Source: Fimbriimonadales bacterium (GTDB taxonomy: Bacteria > Armatimonadota > Fimbriimonadia > Fimbriimonadales > ATM1). From it: a stretch of 64,000 nt of DNA. Below the pieces are notes generated by a model, which saw only the letters and a program-made list of their open reading frames with translations, had not been told where the DNA came from and did not search any database. The position numbers and the translations under genes were made by a program. Where the stretch lies: positions 1 through 64,000 of the forward strand of contig JAHCHL010000012.1 in the NCBI GenBank assembly GCA_026129745.1, given 5' to 3'. Shown piece by piece: positions 44,190 to 52,410 of the stretch. How positions within the stretch are numbered: the stretch's first letter is position 1; each line of letters starts with the position of its first letter.

Positions 44190-44543
44190 CTACTTTTTTC
44201 TGAATCGAAGGTCGCGGCCAGCATCGGAGAAGGCCAACTCTCGCTCGTCTTCTTCGAGTCGGGCAGTTATCTCACGCGCACCTTCGGGAGCGCCGTCGGT
44301 TTTCATGACCTCAAGGGTTATGCTGCTGCCTTCTCGGCTGTACTTCCCTTCGATGAGTGAGCGCCTTGTGTCGACCGTCAGCACCCACGCGAAGGTGCCG
44401 TCGTTGTTGAAGATGAGCTCCATCTGTGCCTGTTGTTCAGGAGAGGTTAGCTCCCATTTGCCGAGGAGCGGATTTGGTTCCCGCGCTTGACATCCGAGCG
44501 CAACCAGTATTCCCACACAGACCAGCGAAACGAAAAGTCTCAT
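44190..44543 (-). CDS. Small lipoprotein
   Basis: 117-aa predicted lipoprotein. The signal peptide ends in lipobox VALGC with acylated Cys18. The mature domain is one beta-rich module of about 95 residues (LLGKWELTSPEQQ, NNDGTFAWVLTVDTR, GKYSREGSSITLEV), resembling small lipocalin-like or DUF-type secreted domains in which GKW opens the barrel. Start ATG 44543 overlaps the yajQ stop by 4 nt (ATGA), so it is translationally coupled to yajQ. Ligand unknown. Confidence 0.82.
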   Translation of the reverse strand: MRLFVSLVCVGILVALGCQAREPNPLLGKWELTSPEQQAQMELIFNNDGTFAWVLTVDTRRSLIEGKYSREGSSITLEVMKTDGAPEGAREITARLEEDERELAFSDAGRDLRFRKK

Positions 44544-45031
44544 CGGTAGTTCTCGAATTGTACGGCAAATGGCAAATCCAAGCCCTTTATGAGCGCAATG
44601 GCCTTCTGCAGCTCGTCCTTGTCCTTTCCAGACACCCGCAACTGATCGCCCTGGATCTGCGATTGGACTTTCAAGCCTGAATCCCGGAGGGACTTAGAGA
44701 TTGTCTTTGCGTTGTCTTGTGGAATGCCCTGCTTCAACTTGGCCGTCTGTTTCAGGGTGATTTTCGCACCGGGTTCAGGTTTTGAGTATTCAACGTGGCG
44801 TAAGTCGATTCCGCGCTTGACGAGCTTGCTTTCCAAAATGTCTCGAAGCTGCCCAAGCTTGAATTCGTCGTCGCCCACAAGCTTGATTGTTTCACTATCC
44901 AATTCGATCTCAGAAGAGGAACCCTTGAAGTCCCAACGATTCGCCAATTCCTTCCTAGCTTGATCAACTGCATTCTTGACTTCTTGTCCATCGACCTTAG
45001 ACACTACGTCGAACGAAAACTCCTTTGCCAT
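44540..45031 (-). CDS. yajQ: YajQ family nucleotide-binding protein
   Basis: 163-aa protein of the UPF0234/YajQ family, which binds nucleotides including c-di-GMP in some species and affects gene expression. N-terminal EFSFDVVSKVDGQEVKNAV, NRWDFKGSSSEIEL and C-terminal GDQLRVSGKDKDELQ are diagnostic. ATG 45031 (MAKEF) is the family start; TAGAAT on the minus strand (45047-45042) lies 10 nt upstream, predicting a very short leader. A diguanylate cyclase gene is just downstream after the lipoprotein, a suggestive but unproven link. Confidence 0.93.
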   Translation of the reverse strand: MAKEFSFDVVSKVDGQEVKNAVDQARKELANRWDFKGSSSEIELDSETIKLVGDDEFKLGQLRDILESKLVKRGIDLRHVEYSKPEPGAKITLKQTAKLKQGIPQDNAKTISKSLRDSGLKVQSQIQGDQLRVSGKDKDELQKAIALIKGLDLPFAVQFENYR

Positions 45032-45041
45032 GGGAGGCAAG

Positions 45042-45047
45042 ATTCTA
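45042..45047 (-). promoter_or_regulatory. Likely -10 box of yajQ (TAGAAT)
   Basis: TAGAAT on the minus strand ends 10 nt before ATG 45031; the predicted leader is only 2-4 nt, though CCTCCC between does not form a ribosome site on this strand. Confidence 0.4.
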
Positions 45048-45102
45048 CACCGATCCGGAATTCGCTTCAATTGGCAAGAGACCATTGACGAGTTTTTGGA
45101 CG

Positions 45103-45108
45103 TAAACT
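45103..45108 (+). promoter_or_regulatory. Leaderless-type -10 element of msrA (TAAACT)
   Basis: TAAACT lies 6 nt before ATG 45115, putting transcription start at the start codon; no ribosome-binding site intervenes. Confidence 0.5.
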
Positions 45109-45114
45109 AACGGT

Positions 45115-45735
45115 ATGAATTGGTTACCGATCTTGGCCGTGAGCCTGCTTTCCGCGGGTTGTCATTTTGGAGTGGGGGCAGCCCAGCAAGGGGGCGGCAG
45201 GGACACCAAACATGTTGGAACGAGGCCGGGAGACGTCGGCAAGGTCCAGGACATCGCTAAGGTTGCTCGCGACAGGGGTCATGAACTCGCTGTGTTCGCG
45301 CAAGGGTGCTTCTGGTGCTACGAACCTCATTACCGAGCGACAGAGGGCGTAGTTGCGACGGCGGTCGGATATATCGGTGGGAAAGTCGAGAATCCAACCT
45401 ACGCCCAAGTTTGCACAGGCACCACGGGTCATGCAGAAGCGGTCCTTATCGAGTTCGACCCCAAGGTGGTAACGTATGAAGCGCTGTTGAAAATCTTCTG
45501 GACGACACACGATCCGACTACGCTCAATCGCCAAGGTCCAGACATCGGAACACAGTATCGATCTGCAATCTTTACTTTCTCCGCAGAGCAAGAACGCAAA
45601 GCAAAGCAGTCAGTTCCTCAGGCGCAGAAGCAATGGAAAGACCCGATCGTCACCGAGATCGTTCCTGCTACCACTTTTTGGCTCGCTGAGGAGTATCACC
45701 AGCAGTACTACGAAAAGAAAGGCATCAAGAACTAA
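45115..45735 (+). CDS. msrA: Peptide methionine sulfoxide reductase MsrA, lipoprotein-anchored
   Basis: Reduces methionine-S-sulfoxide in proteins. 206 aa. The catalytic motif is GCFWCYEPHY, and TGTTGHAEAVLIEFDP plus GTQYRSAIF are the usual substrate-pocket segments. The N-terminal about 50 residues are an export signal with lipobox LSAGC, so the enzyme acts at the envelope rather than in the cytoplasm. No fused MsrB. The gene is probably leaderless. A 72-residue membrane protein follows 4 nt later in the same direction. Recycling thiols would have to come from an exported thioredoxin-like partner. Confidence 0.93.
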   Translation: MNWLPILAVSLLSAGCHFGVGAAQQGGGRDTKHVGTRPGDVGKVQDIAKVARDRGHELAVFAQGCFWCYEPHYRATEGVVATAVGYIGGKVENPTYAQVCTGTTGHAEAVLIEFDPKVVTYEALLKIFWTTHDPTTLNRQGPDIGTQYRSAIFTFSAEQERKAKQSVPQAQKQWKDPIVTEIVPATTFWLAEEYHQQYYEKKGIKN

Positions 45736-45739
45736 CTTC

Positions 45740-45958
45740 ATGCGTTGGGTTGGCTCCCTCATGCTTCTTGTCGCAGCTCTTGTCGCTTGTGCCGCTGCGA
45801 GCGGAATCGGCTACTATGCGTTCTACATCCGATTCAGGATCGCCCACGGCTGGACAGGAACTTTGGAAGTCCTTCTTCTTGCGACAGTTTCAATTCTCGC
45901 CTTTGCGCTGTCCTATCAATTGATTGCAAGTGCATGGGCAGTTTGCAAACGGCGATAA
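45740..45958 (+). CDS. Small two-helix membrane protein
   Basis: 72-aa hydrophobic protein with two transmembrane helices (about 4-27 and 43-66) joined by a short basic-polar loop, and a positively charged end (CKRR). ATG 45740 is 4 nt after the msrA stop, so the two are one transcript. It could be an accessory to the envelope MsrA, for example in electron supply, but no motif supports that. It converges on the GH109 gene with 2 bp between stops. Confidence 0.65.
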   Translation: MRWVGSLMLLVAALVACAAASGIGYYAFYIRFRIAHGWTGTLEVLLLATVSILAFALSYQLIASAWAVCKRR

Positions 45959-45960
45959 AC

Positions 45961-47337
45961 TTAAATTTCGAGCGGCTTCATCGTTTTCCACTTTCCACGT
46001 GTGAAGTCCGGAAAGTCTATGGACTGTCCACGGTTTGCGACAGACCACTCGGACAGCGGTGTAACGACTGACCACACGGCTGCATCATAGACGTCTTGAT
46101 CGAGCGGAATCCCATTTCTCAGGCAGTAGATGAGTCTCCACCACATCACGAAGTCCATGCCACCGTGACCACCGACTCGGCGCGCCTCTTCTCCGATTTT
46201 CGTCCATAGCGGATGTTCGTATCGTTCAAACCACCTGTTAAGCTCCGCGCCCTGCTCCCATCTTTCTGTCGACCTGCTATCGCCTTCAACGACGATTCGA
46301 TTCGGAAATCCGCCCCAAACGCCCTTCGTGCCTTGAATTAGATTGTGCCTCGTGTACGGCCTTGGCAATTGTTCATCCCACTGGATCATCATCGTCTTTC
46401 CATTCACGGTTCGCGCTATGGAAGTATTGATGTCACCACAAACGAATTTGTGCTTCCGGCGAATGCTGTTATGGGGAAAGTTTTCGGCTGCGTATTCAGC
46501 ACGAGCCATTGAAGGCGAACTAACAGATGACATGAAGTCCAATCGATCACCTCGATTGATGTTCATATACTGACAAATGGGACCGAGGCCATGAGTGGGA
46601 TAAAGGTTTCCGTTGCGCATCGTATATTGCAACGTCCGCCAAGATCCGGTACCTCGAACGATCTCGTGCATTTGCCATCTCAAGTCGTGGATGTAAGCAG
46701 CTTCGCCATGCAGTAGTTCGCCGAATACACCTTGACGGCACATATTCAGCACAAGCAACTCTTCTCGTCCATAGCAAACGTTCTCGAGCATCATGCAATA
46801 GCGTTGGTTCGATTCGGCAGCGTCCACCAACTCCCAGCAACCTTCGACCGTTAGGGCGGCCGGAACTTCGATGAGCGCGTGTTTGCCTGCATTCATTGTG
46901 TCGACGCACATGGGAACGTGCCACTCCCAAGGCGTCGAAATGACGACGACGTCGATGTCGTCGCGCTCGAGCATCCTCCGATAATCCGATGCGCTCTTCG
47001 CGTAAACGTCCGGCTCAGGGCGGCCTGCGCTTCTGCAGCGGGCAACAGCTCGGTTCGCATAGCTTTGGTCCGTGTCGCATATCGCTTTGATTTCGACACC
47101 ATCGAGCCGAAGCAGGTCCCGAACGTGGCCGCTGCCCCTGGCACCCACGCCGATGAGGGCAACTCTTACTGTTTCCATCGGGGGGAGATTTAGGTCGTGT
47201 GCTTGCGATCCTTCTGGTCCAGGAGAAGATTGGCCCTGCGATGCCGTTGCTTGCTTTGGATGCAATCCAGCGGCTAATGCGATGCCGGTTGCGGCGGCAC
47301 CACGGATGAACTCTCGTCGGTCGACTTCGGTTTGCAT
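45961..47337 (-). CDS. Tat-exported Gfo/Idh/MocA family protein (GH109-like)
   Basis: 458-aa exported protein with a twin-arginine signal RREFIRGAAATGIALAAG. The Rossmann domain has ALIGVGARGSGHVRDLL and CDTDQSYANRAV; DVVVISTPWEWHVP and HALIEVPAALTVE are typical of NAD-dependent GH109 glycosidases, which cleave alpha-N-acetylgalactosamine by an oxidation-elimination path. HEIVRGTGSWRT and THGLGPICQYMNI are further GH109-like segments. Folded-state export with bound NAD fits the Tat signal. TAACAT 6 nt before ATG suggests a leaderless message. Substrate preference is inferred from family. Confidence 0.85.
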   Translation of the reverse strand: MQTEVDRREFIRGAAATGIALAAGLHPKQATASQGQSSPGPEGSQAHDLNLPPMETVRVALIGVGARGSGHVRDLLRLDGVEIKAICDTDQSYANRAVARCRSAGRPEPDVYAKSASDYRRMLERDDIDVVVISTPWEWHVPMCVDTMNAGKHALIEVPAALTVEGCWELVDAAESNQRYCMMLENVCYGREELLVLNMCRQGVFGELLHGEAAYIHDLRWQMHEIVRGTGSWRTLQYTMRNGNLYPTHGLGPICQYMNINRGDRLDFMSSVSSPSMARAEYAAENFPHNSIRRKHKFVCGDINTSIARTVNGKTMMIQWDEQLPRPYTRHNLIQGTKGVWGGFPNRIVVEGDSRSTERWEQGAELNRWFERYEHPLWTKIGEEARRVGGHGGMDFVMWWRLIYCLRNGIPLDQDVYDAAVWSVVTPLSEWSVANRGQSIDFPDFTRGKWKTMKPLEI

Positions 47338-47343
47338 TCGACC

Positions 47344-47349
47344 ATGTTA
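47344..47349 (-). promoter_or_regulatory. Leaderless-type -10 element of the GH109-like gene (TAACAT)
   Basis: On the minus strand TAACAT ends 6 nt before ATG 47337, with no ribosome-binding site between, the same arrangement as before msrA and mfd. Confidence 0.45.
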
Positions 47350-47363
47350 TCCGATGCTCGGCA

Positions 47364-47942
47364 TCACACGAAGTCTACGTCTTCCACCAAATCGGTGCGC
47401 TCCCAACTCCATTCGGACAAGAGAACCGCCAATTCTTGATCGTACTTCTCTTGGAAGGCATGGGCATGAGGAAACGGCACATCAACGCTTCCTTCGGTCA
47501 TTCCCTCATTGGTGCAGACACGTTCGAATGCGTCCAGGGATCCATAGGCATAGATGATGTTGTGCTGATCGTAAACCAGCGCTGACACAGCGTCAGAAGA
47601 CCGTATCCAAATATGATGCCTACCATCCTCTTCGAAGAACGTGCTGAACCTTTTCAAGAAAGACTCCAAGTCCGCCAGAGAGAAATCATTAGTCAAGTCG
47701 TATCTTCCAGCCGGAAACATTTCGCTAGGCACTTGGAGCACGTATCGCACCCGAAACGGAGAAGCCATGACTCTCGATAGTTTTATCAGCAATCCAATAT
47801 GATCGGAAGATGGGGCAATGCACAGTCGGGTTTTGTCAACTGCGTAAGTGTTCGAGTAACTGTGGGGCTTGAAGACGCCCTCTTCTACAACTGTTGTGAA
47901 TTTGTGCTGCGGTACAGGCGAGTCCATGTCAAAATCGTTCAT
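47364..47942 (-). CDS. Hypothetical protein
   Basis: 192-aa soluble protein, acidic, with a mixed alpha/beta pattern (RVRYVLQVPSEMFPAGRYDL, DLESFLKRFSTFFEED, HIWIRSSDAVSALVYDQHN). The end EWSWERTDLVEDVDFV is strongly acidic. No signal peptide or membrane segment and no family recognised. The start ATG 47942 overlaps the end of the upstream membrane protein gene by 14 nt, so the two genes are a translation-coupled pair. Could be a cytoplasmic partner of that protein. Confidence 0.7.
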   Translation of the reverse strand: MNDFDMDSPVPQHKFTTVVEEGVFKPHSYSNTYAVDKTRLCIAPSSDHIGLLIKLSRVMASPFRVRYVLQVPSEMFPAGRYDLTNDFSLADLESFLKRFSTFFEEDGRHHIWIRSSDAVSALVYDQHNIIYAYGSLDAFERVCTNEGMTEGSVDVPFPHAHAFQEKYDQELAVLLSEWSWERTDLVEDVDFV

Positions 47943-48621
47943 CGCCTAGCTCATCGTGCGCCCTAATGGGAATCTTCGGATCATAAACCCATTCTTGGAC
48001 TGGTTTCGAAGTTTTCCGATGCCAAAGCAAACCTCCGAGGATCATTCCAGCAAATGCGAAAACAAGCAATGCGGTGCCAATGGGAAAGATCGCATTGAAA
48101 AGCTTTCCAGTAAATGGAAACCACTGCGATGCGACAAGCACACCATACAAGATGCAACCAAGCGCCGCTCCGGTCGCCACGTACACAAGCTGGCCGGACA
48201 CCTCGTCGTAGTGCGTCGCAGCGTCGTCTTTCTCGAACCAGTCCGGCGTCCATGCGATCGGTGCAGGATCACCGTATTCGCCGTTCCTCAACTTGTAAAG
48301 TCCGGTCTCGGTCAAGCCGAGCCTCGGAAGCTGTGCGACGCTGCGCATCCTCGGTCGCCAATTTCGGTCATCCGCCAACGCACTTTCCAGTTCCCTGCCT
48401 TCAAGCCGCTCTTCACTTCCCCAAAAGCGGGGAACTCGAAATACGTAGACGTCCCCACTGTCGATTAATCGTAGGAGCTCAGCCGTGACGGCTGTTCTGA
48501 CTTCTTCGCGGGATGCGCCTGGCAACCGAATCGCGGCACTGAGCGCAGCTGCCCAAACCGGGCGCCTTTTCTCCCACGCTTGCCGCACCAACTCATATCG
48601 CGCGACTTTAGATTCGTTCAT
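47929..48621 (-). CDS. Hypothetical membrane protein with N-terminal helical domain
   Basis: 230-aa protein. Residues 1-150 are soluble, Arg/Glu-rich and helical (VARYELVRQAWEKRRPVW, REEVRTAVTAELLRLIDSG), then GLTETGLYKLRNGEYG. Two transmembrane helices occupy about 148-168 and 178-200, followed by a short tail. The N-terminal part may be a winged-helix-like fold, but I see no firm signature. ATG 48621. Coupled to the hypothetical gene at 47364. Function unknown. Confidence 0.7.
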   Translation of the reverse strand: MNESKVARYELVRQAWEKRRPVWAAALSAAIRLPGASREEVRTAVTAELLRLIDSGDVYVFRVPRFWGSEERLEGRELESALADDRNWRPRMRSVAQLPRLGLTETGLYKLRNGEYGDPAPIAWTPDWFEKDDAATHYDEVSGQLVYVATGAALGCILYGVLVASQWFPFTGKLFNAIFPIGTALLVFAFAGMILGGLLWHRKTSKPVQEWVYDPKIPIRAHDELGDERF

Positions 48622-48669
48622 GGCCTTTTACTATGGGACGGAATTCTTACCATAGCAGGTTCCCATACT

Positions 48670-50121
48670 CTAGCCGATACCTAACTCGCCCCAAATACCG
48701 TCGACCTTTCTCTTGACATCATCGGACATCGTGATAAGTTTCGGCCACTCGCGCGGGAATCCTTCTGATGGCCATTTATGAGTGCAGTCGAAGCCAATCT
48801 TGCCGCCAAACCCAACCAAGTCGGATGCGTGGTCGAGCTGATCGATTGGACCTTTTACAATCAGTGAGTCGCGCATCGGATCACAGTTCGCACCAATTCG
48901 GAAGATGACGTCTCGCATATCGTGAATGTCTACATCGTCGCCAAAAACGAAGATGAACTTCGTAAACATGAGCTGACCCAATCCCCAAATCGCATTCATG
49001 ACTTTGAATGCATGGCCAGGATATCGTTTCTTAATCTTGACGAATGCCATGTTGTGGAAGCACGCGTCGACTGGCAAATGCATGTCGATAATCTCTGGTA
49101 CGGTGAGTCGAATGAGCGGCAAGAAAATGCGCTCGACAGCTTGTCCCATGTATGCATCTTCCATTGGTGGAATGCCAACGATAGTCGCTGGGTAGACAGG
49201 CTTCGAGCGCATGGTGATGCAAGTTGCATGAAAGACTGGAAAATAATCCGCGAGTGAGTAATAGCCAGTGTGGTCTCCAAAAGGGCCTTCGATGCGCGAC
49301 TCAGTTGGATCCACATAACCTTCGATGACAATCTCGGCATCGGCAGGCACGTCGATGTCAACAGTTTTGGCTGGAACAAGCTTTGCTGCATCTCGTCGAA
49401 GAATCCCAGCAAAGAGCATTTCGTCGATACCGGGCGGCAGCGGCGCGATTGCAGAGAACGTGTATGCCGGATGGCCTCCGAGAACAATGCATGCTTCGAT
49501 GTTCTTCTTCTTTTCTGCAGCGACCCGCATATGCTCCGCGCCGACTTTGTGCATTTGCCAATGCATTCCCGTCGTGTTTTTGTCATAGATTTGGATCCTG
49601 TACATGCCGACGTTTCGTTTGCCGGTGTTTGGATCATGAGTGAAAACCATCGGCAACGTGATAAACGGACCGCCATCTTCGGGCCAACAGGTCAAAACTG
49701 GCAATTGGGTCAAATCGACCTCGCTGCCCTGCATCACGACTTCTTGGCAAATACCGCTTGAGACTTTCTTCGGAGCGGCTTTTGCAAACCTTCCGAGCTC
49801 CAACAGCTTCTTGATCTTTGCTGAAATTGAGGCAGGCACTTCCGGTTGCAACAAGGCCTGAATCTCATTCGCGATTTCGTCGACGTCCCCAACGCCTAAT
49901 GCCATGCTCATTCTCTTCCTCGATCCAAAACAGTTGATCGCCACTGGAATGTCGTATCCGACTGGGTTTTCTATGAGGAGAGCTGGACCGCCGCCTGGCA
50001 TCTTCATGCACCGGTCGGCTACTTCTGTGATTTCAAGTTTGGGACTGAGAGGGTGTGAAATTCTCTTCAGTTCGCCGGCAGCGTCAAGTTCGCGGAGGAA
50101 GTGCTGGAAGTCGCTGTACAT
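48670..50121 (-). CDS. UbiD family decarboxylase
   Basis: Prenylated-FMN-dependent decarboxylase. 483 aa. N-terminal MYSDFQHFLRELDAAGELKRI is the family start; RIQIYDKNTTGMHWQMHK lies around the prFMN phosphate site; EGPFGDHTGYYS and ADAEIVIEGYVDP hold the catalytic Glu/Arg neighbourhood; C-terminal IDQLDHASD is conserved. In quinone synthesis it removes the carboxyl group from 4-hydroxy-3-polyprenylbenzoate or a menaquinone-pathway intermediate; no UbiX or other quinone gene is adjacent, so the substrate is uncertain. ATG 50121; TATCGT lies 8 nt upstream. Confidence 0.92.
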   Translation of the reverse strand: MYSDFQHFLRELDAAGELKRISHPLSPKLEITEVADRCMKMPGGGPALLIENPVGYDIPVAINCFGSRKRMSMALGVGDVDEIANEIQALLQPEVPASISAKIKKLLELGRFAKAAPKKVSSGICQEVVMQGSEVDLTQLPVLTCWPEDGGPFITLPMVFTHDPNTGKRNVGMYRIQIYDKNTTGMHWQMHKVGAEHMRVAAEKKKNIEACIVLGGHPAYTFSAIAPLPPGIDEMLFAGILRRDAAKLVPAKTVDIDVPADAEIVIEGYVDPTESRIEGPFGDHTGYYSLADYFPVFHATCITMRSKPVYPATIVGIPPMEDAYMGQAVERIFLPLIRLTVPEIIDMHLPVDACFHNMAFVKIKKRYPGHAFKVMNAIWGLGQLMFTKFIFVFGDDVDIHDMRDVIFRIGANCDPMRDSLIVKGPIDQLDHASDLVGFGGKIGFDCTHKWPSEGFPREWPKLITMSDDVKRKVDGIWGELGIG

Positions 50122-50157
50122 TCATGCAGACGATACCGTAATTGACTGGATCGAGCG

Positions 50158-50490
50158 CTAAAACGCCGACTGAATCAGGATCGTCCAAATTGAAACGTGA
50201 TAGACCAAGACGCACGCCATGATCGCATTGCCAAGATGCAGGATGCTTTGGGCGAGCTTTCTGTCCCAAAGTTTGAACGCTATGCAGCACACAAGCAGAG
50301 TCGACGCTATCTTGGCAAATTCGAAGAGACCCTGCAGCGCAAACCATCTTAGGACAGGATTGGCCTCGCAACCGCCGACGCCAAATATCGCGAGTGTAAA
50401 TCCGAAATCGAGCAGGCTGAACGCCGCGTACAGCACGATTGCCGGGTTCACCCGATGAGTGAGCGCTGGATCGACTCGGTACAAAACCAT
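50158..50490 (-). CDS. DUF5658-like small membrane protein
   Basis: 110-aa membrane protein with about three to four helices. The segment LLDFGFTLAIFGVGGCEANP-VLRW is the D-x-x-x-T-L ... E-x-N-P pattern seen in DUF5658 proteins, and FEFAKIASTLLVCC supplies the conserved Lys in the second half. ATG 50490 is chosen because longer starts run into the tRNA gene region. Role unknown; proteins of this kind are widespread and uncharacterised. It ends 36 nt from the ubiD start on the same strand, so co-transcription is possible. Confidence 0.65.
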   Translation of the reverse strand: MVLYRVDPALTHRVNPAIVLYAAFSLLDFGFTLAIFGVGGCEANPVLRWFALQGLFEFAKIASTLLVCCIAFKLWDRKLAQSILHLGNAIMACVLVYHVSIWTILIQSAF

Positions 50491-50594
50491 CGCTTTCCCG
50501 ATAGCTTCCCTCTTCGCATCGGGAATCGGCACACAGGAATGCCAGTTTGACTCTGGTCGCCCTACTTTGCCACAATCGTAGCTCCCCCACTTGC

Positions 50595-50684
50595 GGAGAG
50601 GTCGCATAGTGGTCTAGTGCGCCGCACTCGAAATGCGGTGAGGTCTCACGGCCTCCGTGGGTTCGAATCCCACCCTCTCCGCCA
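50595..50684 (+). tRNA. tRNA-Ser (anticodon CGA)
   Basis: 90 nt with encoded CCA. Acceptor GGAGAGG pairs with CCTCTCC; discriminator G; anticodon stem CCGCA/TGCGG with loop CTCGAAA, so anticodon CGA reads UCG. The long variable arm (GAGG/CCTC) is the class II hallmark of tRNA-Ser. T arm GTGGG-TTCGAAT-CCCAC is canonical. Stand-alone gene with no sign of an integrated element at its 3' end. Confidence 0.97.
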
Positions 50685-50726
50685 CTCGATCCGAACTTTC
50701 GGCCGCGTCCATACGTTAGGAGTTCC

Positions 50727-51200
50727 GTGCAAGACATCGTCTATCAGTTTCGCCCTGTGTTGGGGATTGGCGATTGGTTCGCACTTTTGACTCCGCTCGC
50801 ACTCGGTTTGCTGGCTATATTCTTGACATTTTTGCTCGGCAAATCCAGGAAGCGACGGGGTCTTCCCTACCGTGCACTCTGGGTTGCTGGAAGCGTGATG
50901 GCTTGCGCTTTCCTCGCAGTTACTTCTATGCACTTGCCGCGCCTTACAACCGTTACTTTTCAAGGGCAGGAGATGCGAATGTCACTGGTTATCGGGGAGA
51001 AGCGGTTGCCGCTCGCTCCACCCAATGAGATTCGACTTCGAAATGGCATGATCGAACTGCACACCCCTCGTGGATACGTCGTCTTGCCAACGAACGGTGA
51101 GTGGAAGGCGGGCGATCTCTTGGTCGATGCGAACTACCTTGCAAAAGAATTCGATGGACGAAGTTATCGATTTCGCACTGGAAACTTAGCCCTTCACTAA
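50727..51200 (+). CDS. Hypothetical membrane protein
   Basis: 157-aa protein with two transmembrane helices (about 17-37 and 49-67) and a C-terminal beta-rich domain of about 90 residues (MRMSLVIGEKRLPLAP, NGMIELHTPRGYVVLPT) expected outside the cytoplasm. GTG 50727 is the apparent start, 42 nt after the tRNA. Its last 15 nt overlap the end of the convergent rseP gene. No family recognised. Confidence 0.7.
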   Translation: MQDIVYQFRPVLGIGDWFALLTPLALGLLAIFLTFLLGKSRKRRGLPYRALWVAGSVMACAFLAVTSMHLPRLTTVTFQGQEMRMSLVIGEKRLPLAPPNEIRLRNGMIELHTPRGYVVLPTNGEWKAGDLLVDANYLAKEFDGRSYRFRTGNLALH

Positions 51201-52304
51201 TCGCGAAATGTCAAGCCAGAAGACGCTGATTATCAGCAGCAGCACCAATGCAAAGCCCACAACGGCAACTCGCTCTTGAATCTTGAAAGACAGGCGCTTG
51301 CCGCCACGTAGCGCCTCAATTCCACAAATGACGAGTTGTCCACCATCGAAGAACGGAATCGGCAGCAAATTCAGAATTCCCAGAGAAAGACTGATGATCG
51401 CTGCAATCAAAAAGAGCGCGTACGGGCCTTCGGTCGCTGCTTCGCCCGTAAACTTCGCTATCGTGATTGGTCCGCCAGCGTTTTCTTTCAGATCCCGTGG
51501 CTTCATCAACACGCGCACGGTTCCCGACAGTATCGACCAAGACTTTTCTGCAGCGAGCTTGAACGACCCAACGAATCCAACAGAGACCGTTTCAAAGGCA
51601 GGACCCACTCCGATCCACCCTACGTTTGCTTTCTTAATACTTCCGGATTCATCGTACTCGGGCATGTTGTCCGGACCAACGATCGTCGCGTCTGCAAGCA
51701 ACTTAGGAGTGATTGTCAAAGAAAGTGTTTGGCCATCGCGTTCGACATCGAGGCTCATCGGTTCGTCTATAACCTCGCGGGTAACGACGCGGAGGTCGTA
51801 GAATGTCGTAATCGGCTGCCCATTCGCGCGAACGACGCGATCACCGATTTCGAGCCCAGCATCTTTCGCTGGAGAAGGGTCCGCGATCGAACCGATTACG
51901 GGCGCAGTCACGGGGCGCTTTTCCCCGAACAGCATGTATCCGGCGGCGAACAGCACGTATCCGAACAAAACGCTGAAAAGCGGGCCAGCAAACAGCACCC
52001 AAGCCCTTGCGCCCGTTCCCTTTGAGTAGAAGCCCTGGGGAACGTCGACTTCGCTGCCGTCCGGCTTTGGCTCCATGCCCTTCACTCGAACGAAACCGCC
52101 CAACGGCACAAATGGGTGCGTCGTGATGTTCATTCCAGTCTTCGTCGTGTGCAGAATGACCTTTTTGCCAAACGGTAGGCCGAGAATGCAGAACTCTTCC
52201 ACTTCCATGCCTTTCCAGCGGGCGAATAGATAGTGGCCGAGTTCGTGCACAGCGACGACTGCTGTTAGAACGATGAGGACTGCGATGATTTGCCAAACGA
52301 TCAA
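51186..52304 (-). CDS. rseP: Site-2 protease RseP (M50)
   Basis: Intramembrane zinc protease that releases membrane-held anti-sigma factors or clears signal peptides. 372 aa. The zinc motif HELGH (20-24) lies in the first transmembrane helix and the third ligand region is LLPIPFFDGG near the C-terminus. A PDZ domain (about 130-210) has PAKDAGLEIGDRVVRANG. Start is TTG 52304, with GGAG upstream. Substrate such as an anti-sigma factor is not in the window. High confidence for the family. Confidence 0.95.
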   Translation of the reverse strand: MIVWQIIAVLIVLTAVVAVHELGHYLFARWKGMEVEEFCILGLPFGKKVILHTTKTGMNITTHPFVPLGGFVRVKGMEPKPDGSEVDVPQGFYSKGTGARAWVLFAGPLFSVLFGYVLFAAGYMLFGEKRPVTAPVIGSIADPSPAKDAGLEIGDRVVRANGQPITTFYDLRVVTREVIDEPMSLDVERDGQTLSLTITPKLLADATIVGPDNMPEYDESGSIKKANVGWIGVGPAFETVSVGFVGSFKLAAEKSWSILSGTVRVLMKPRDLKENAGGPITIAKFTGEAATEGPYALFLIAAIISLSLGILNLLPIPFFDGGQLVICGIEALRGGKRLSFKIQERVAVVGFALVLLLIISVFWLDISRLVKG

Positions 52305-52410
52305 AGTTTGCTCCGAACCGAACGCTTAGTATACGCCTTGGCGAACAGGAAACGTTCGGTCGTTGGGCCTTTCGGAAGTCACTGTAAGGCGACCGATCTT
52401 CATAACTCAG

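Noticed and set aside
50158-50607. Long start for the DUF5658-like gene (ATG 50607)
   Set aside because: It would run into the tRNA-Ser gene on the other strand; ATG 50490 begins the family-like part.
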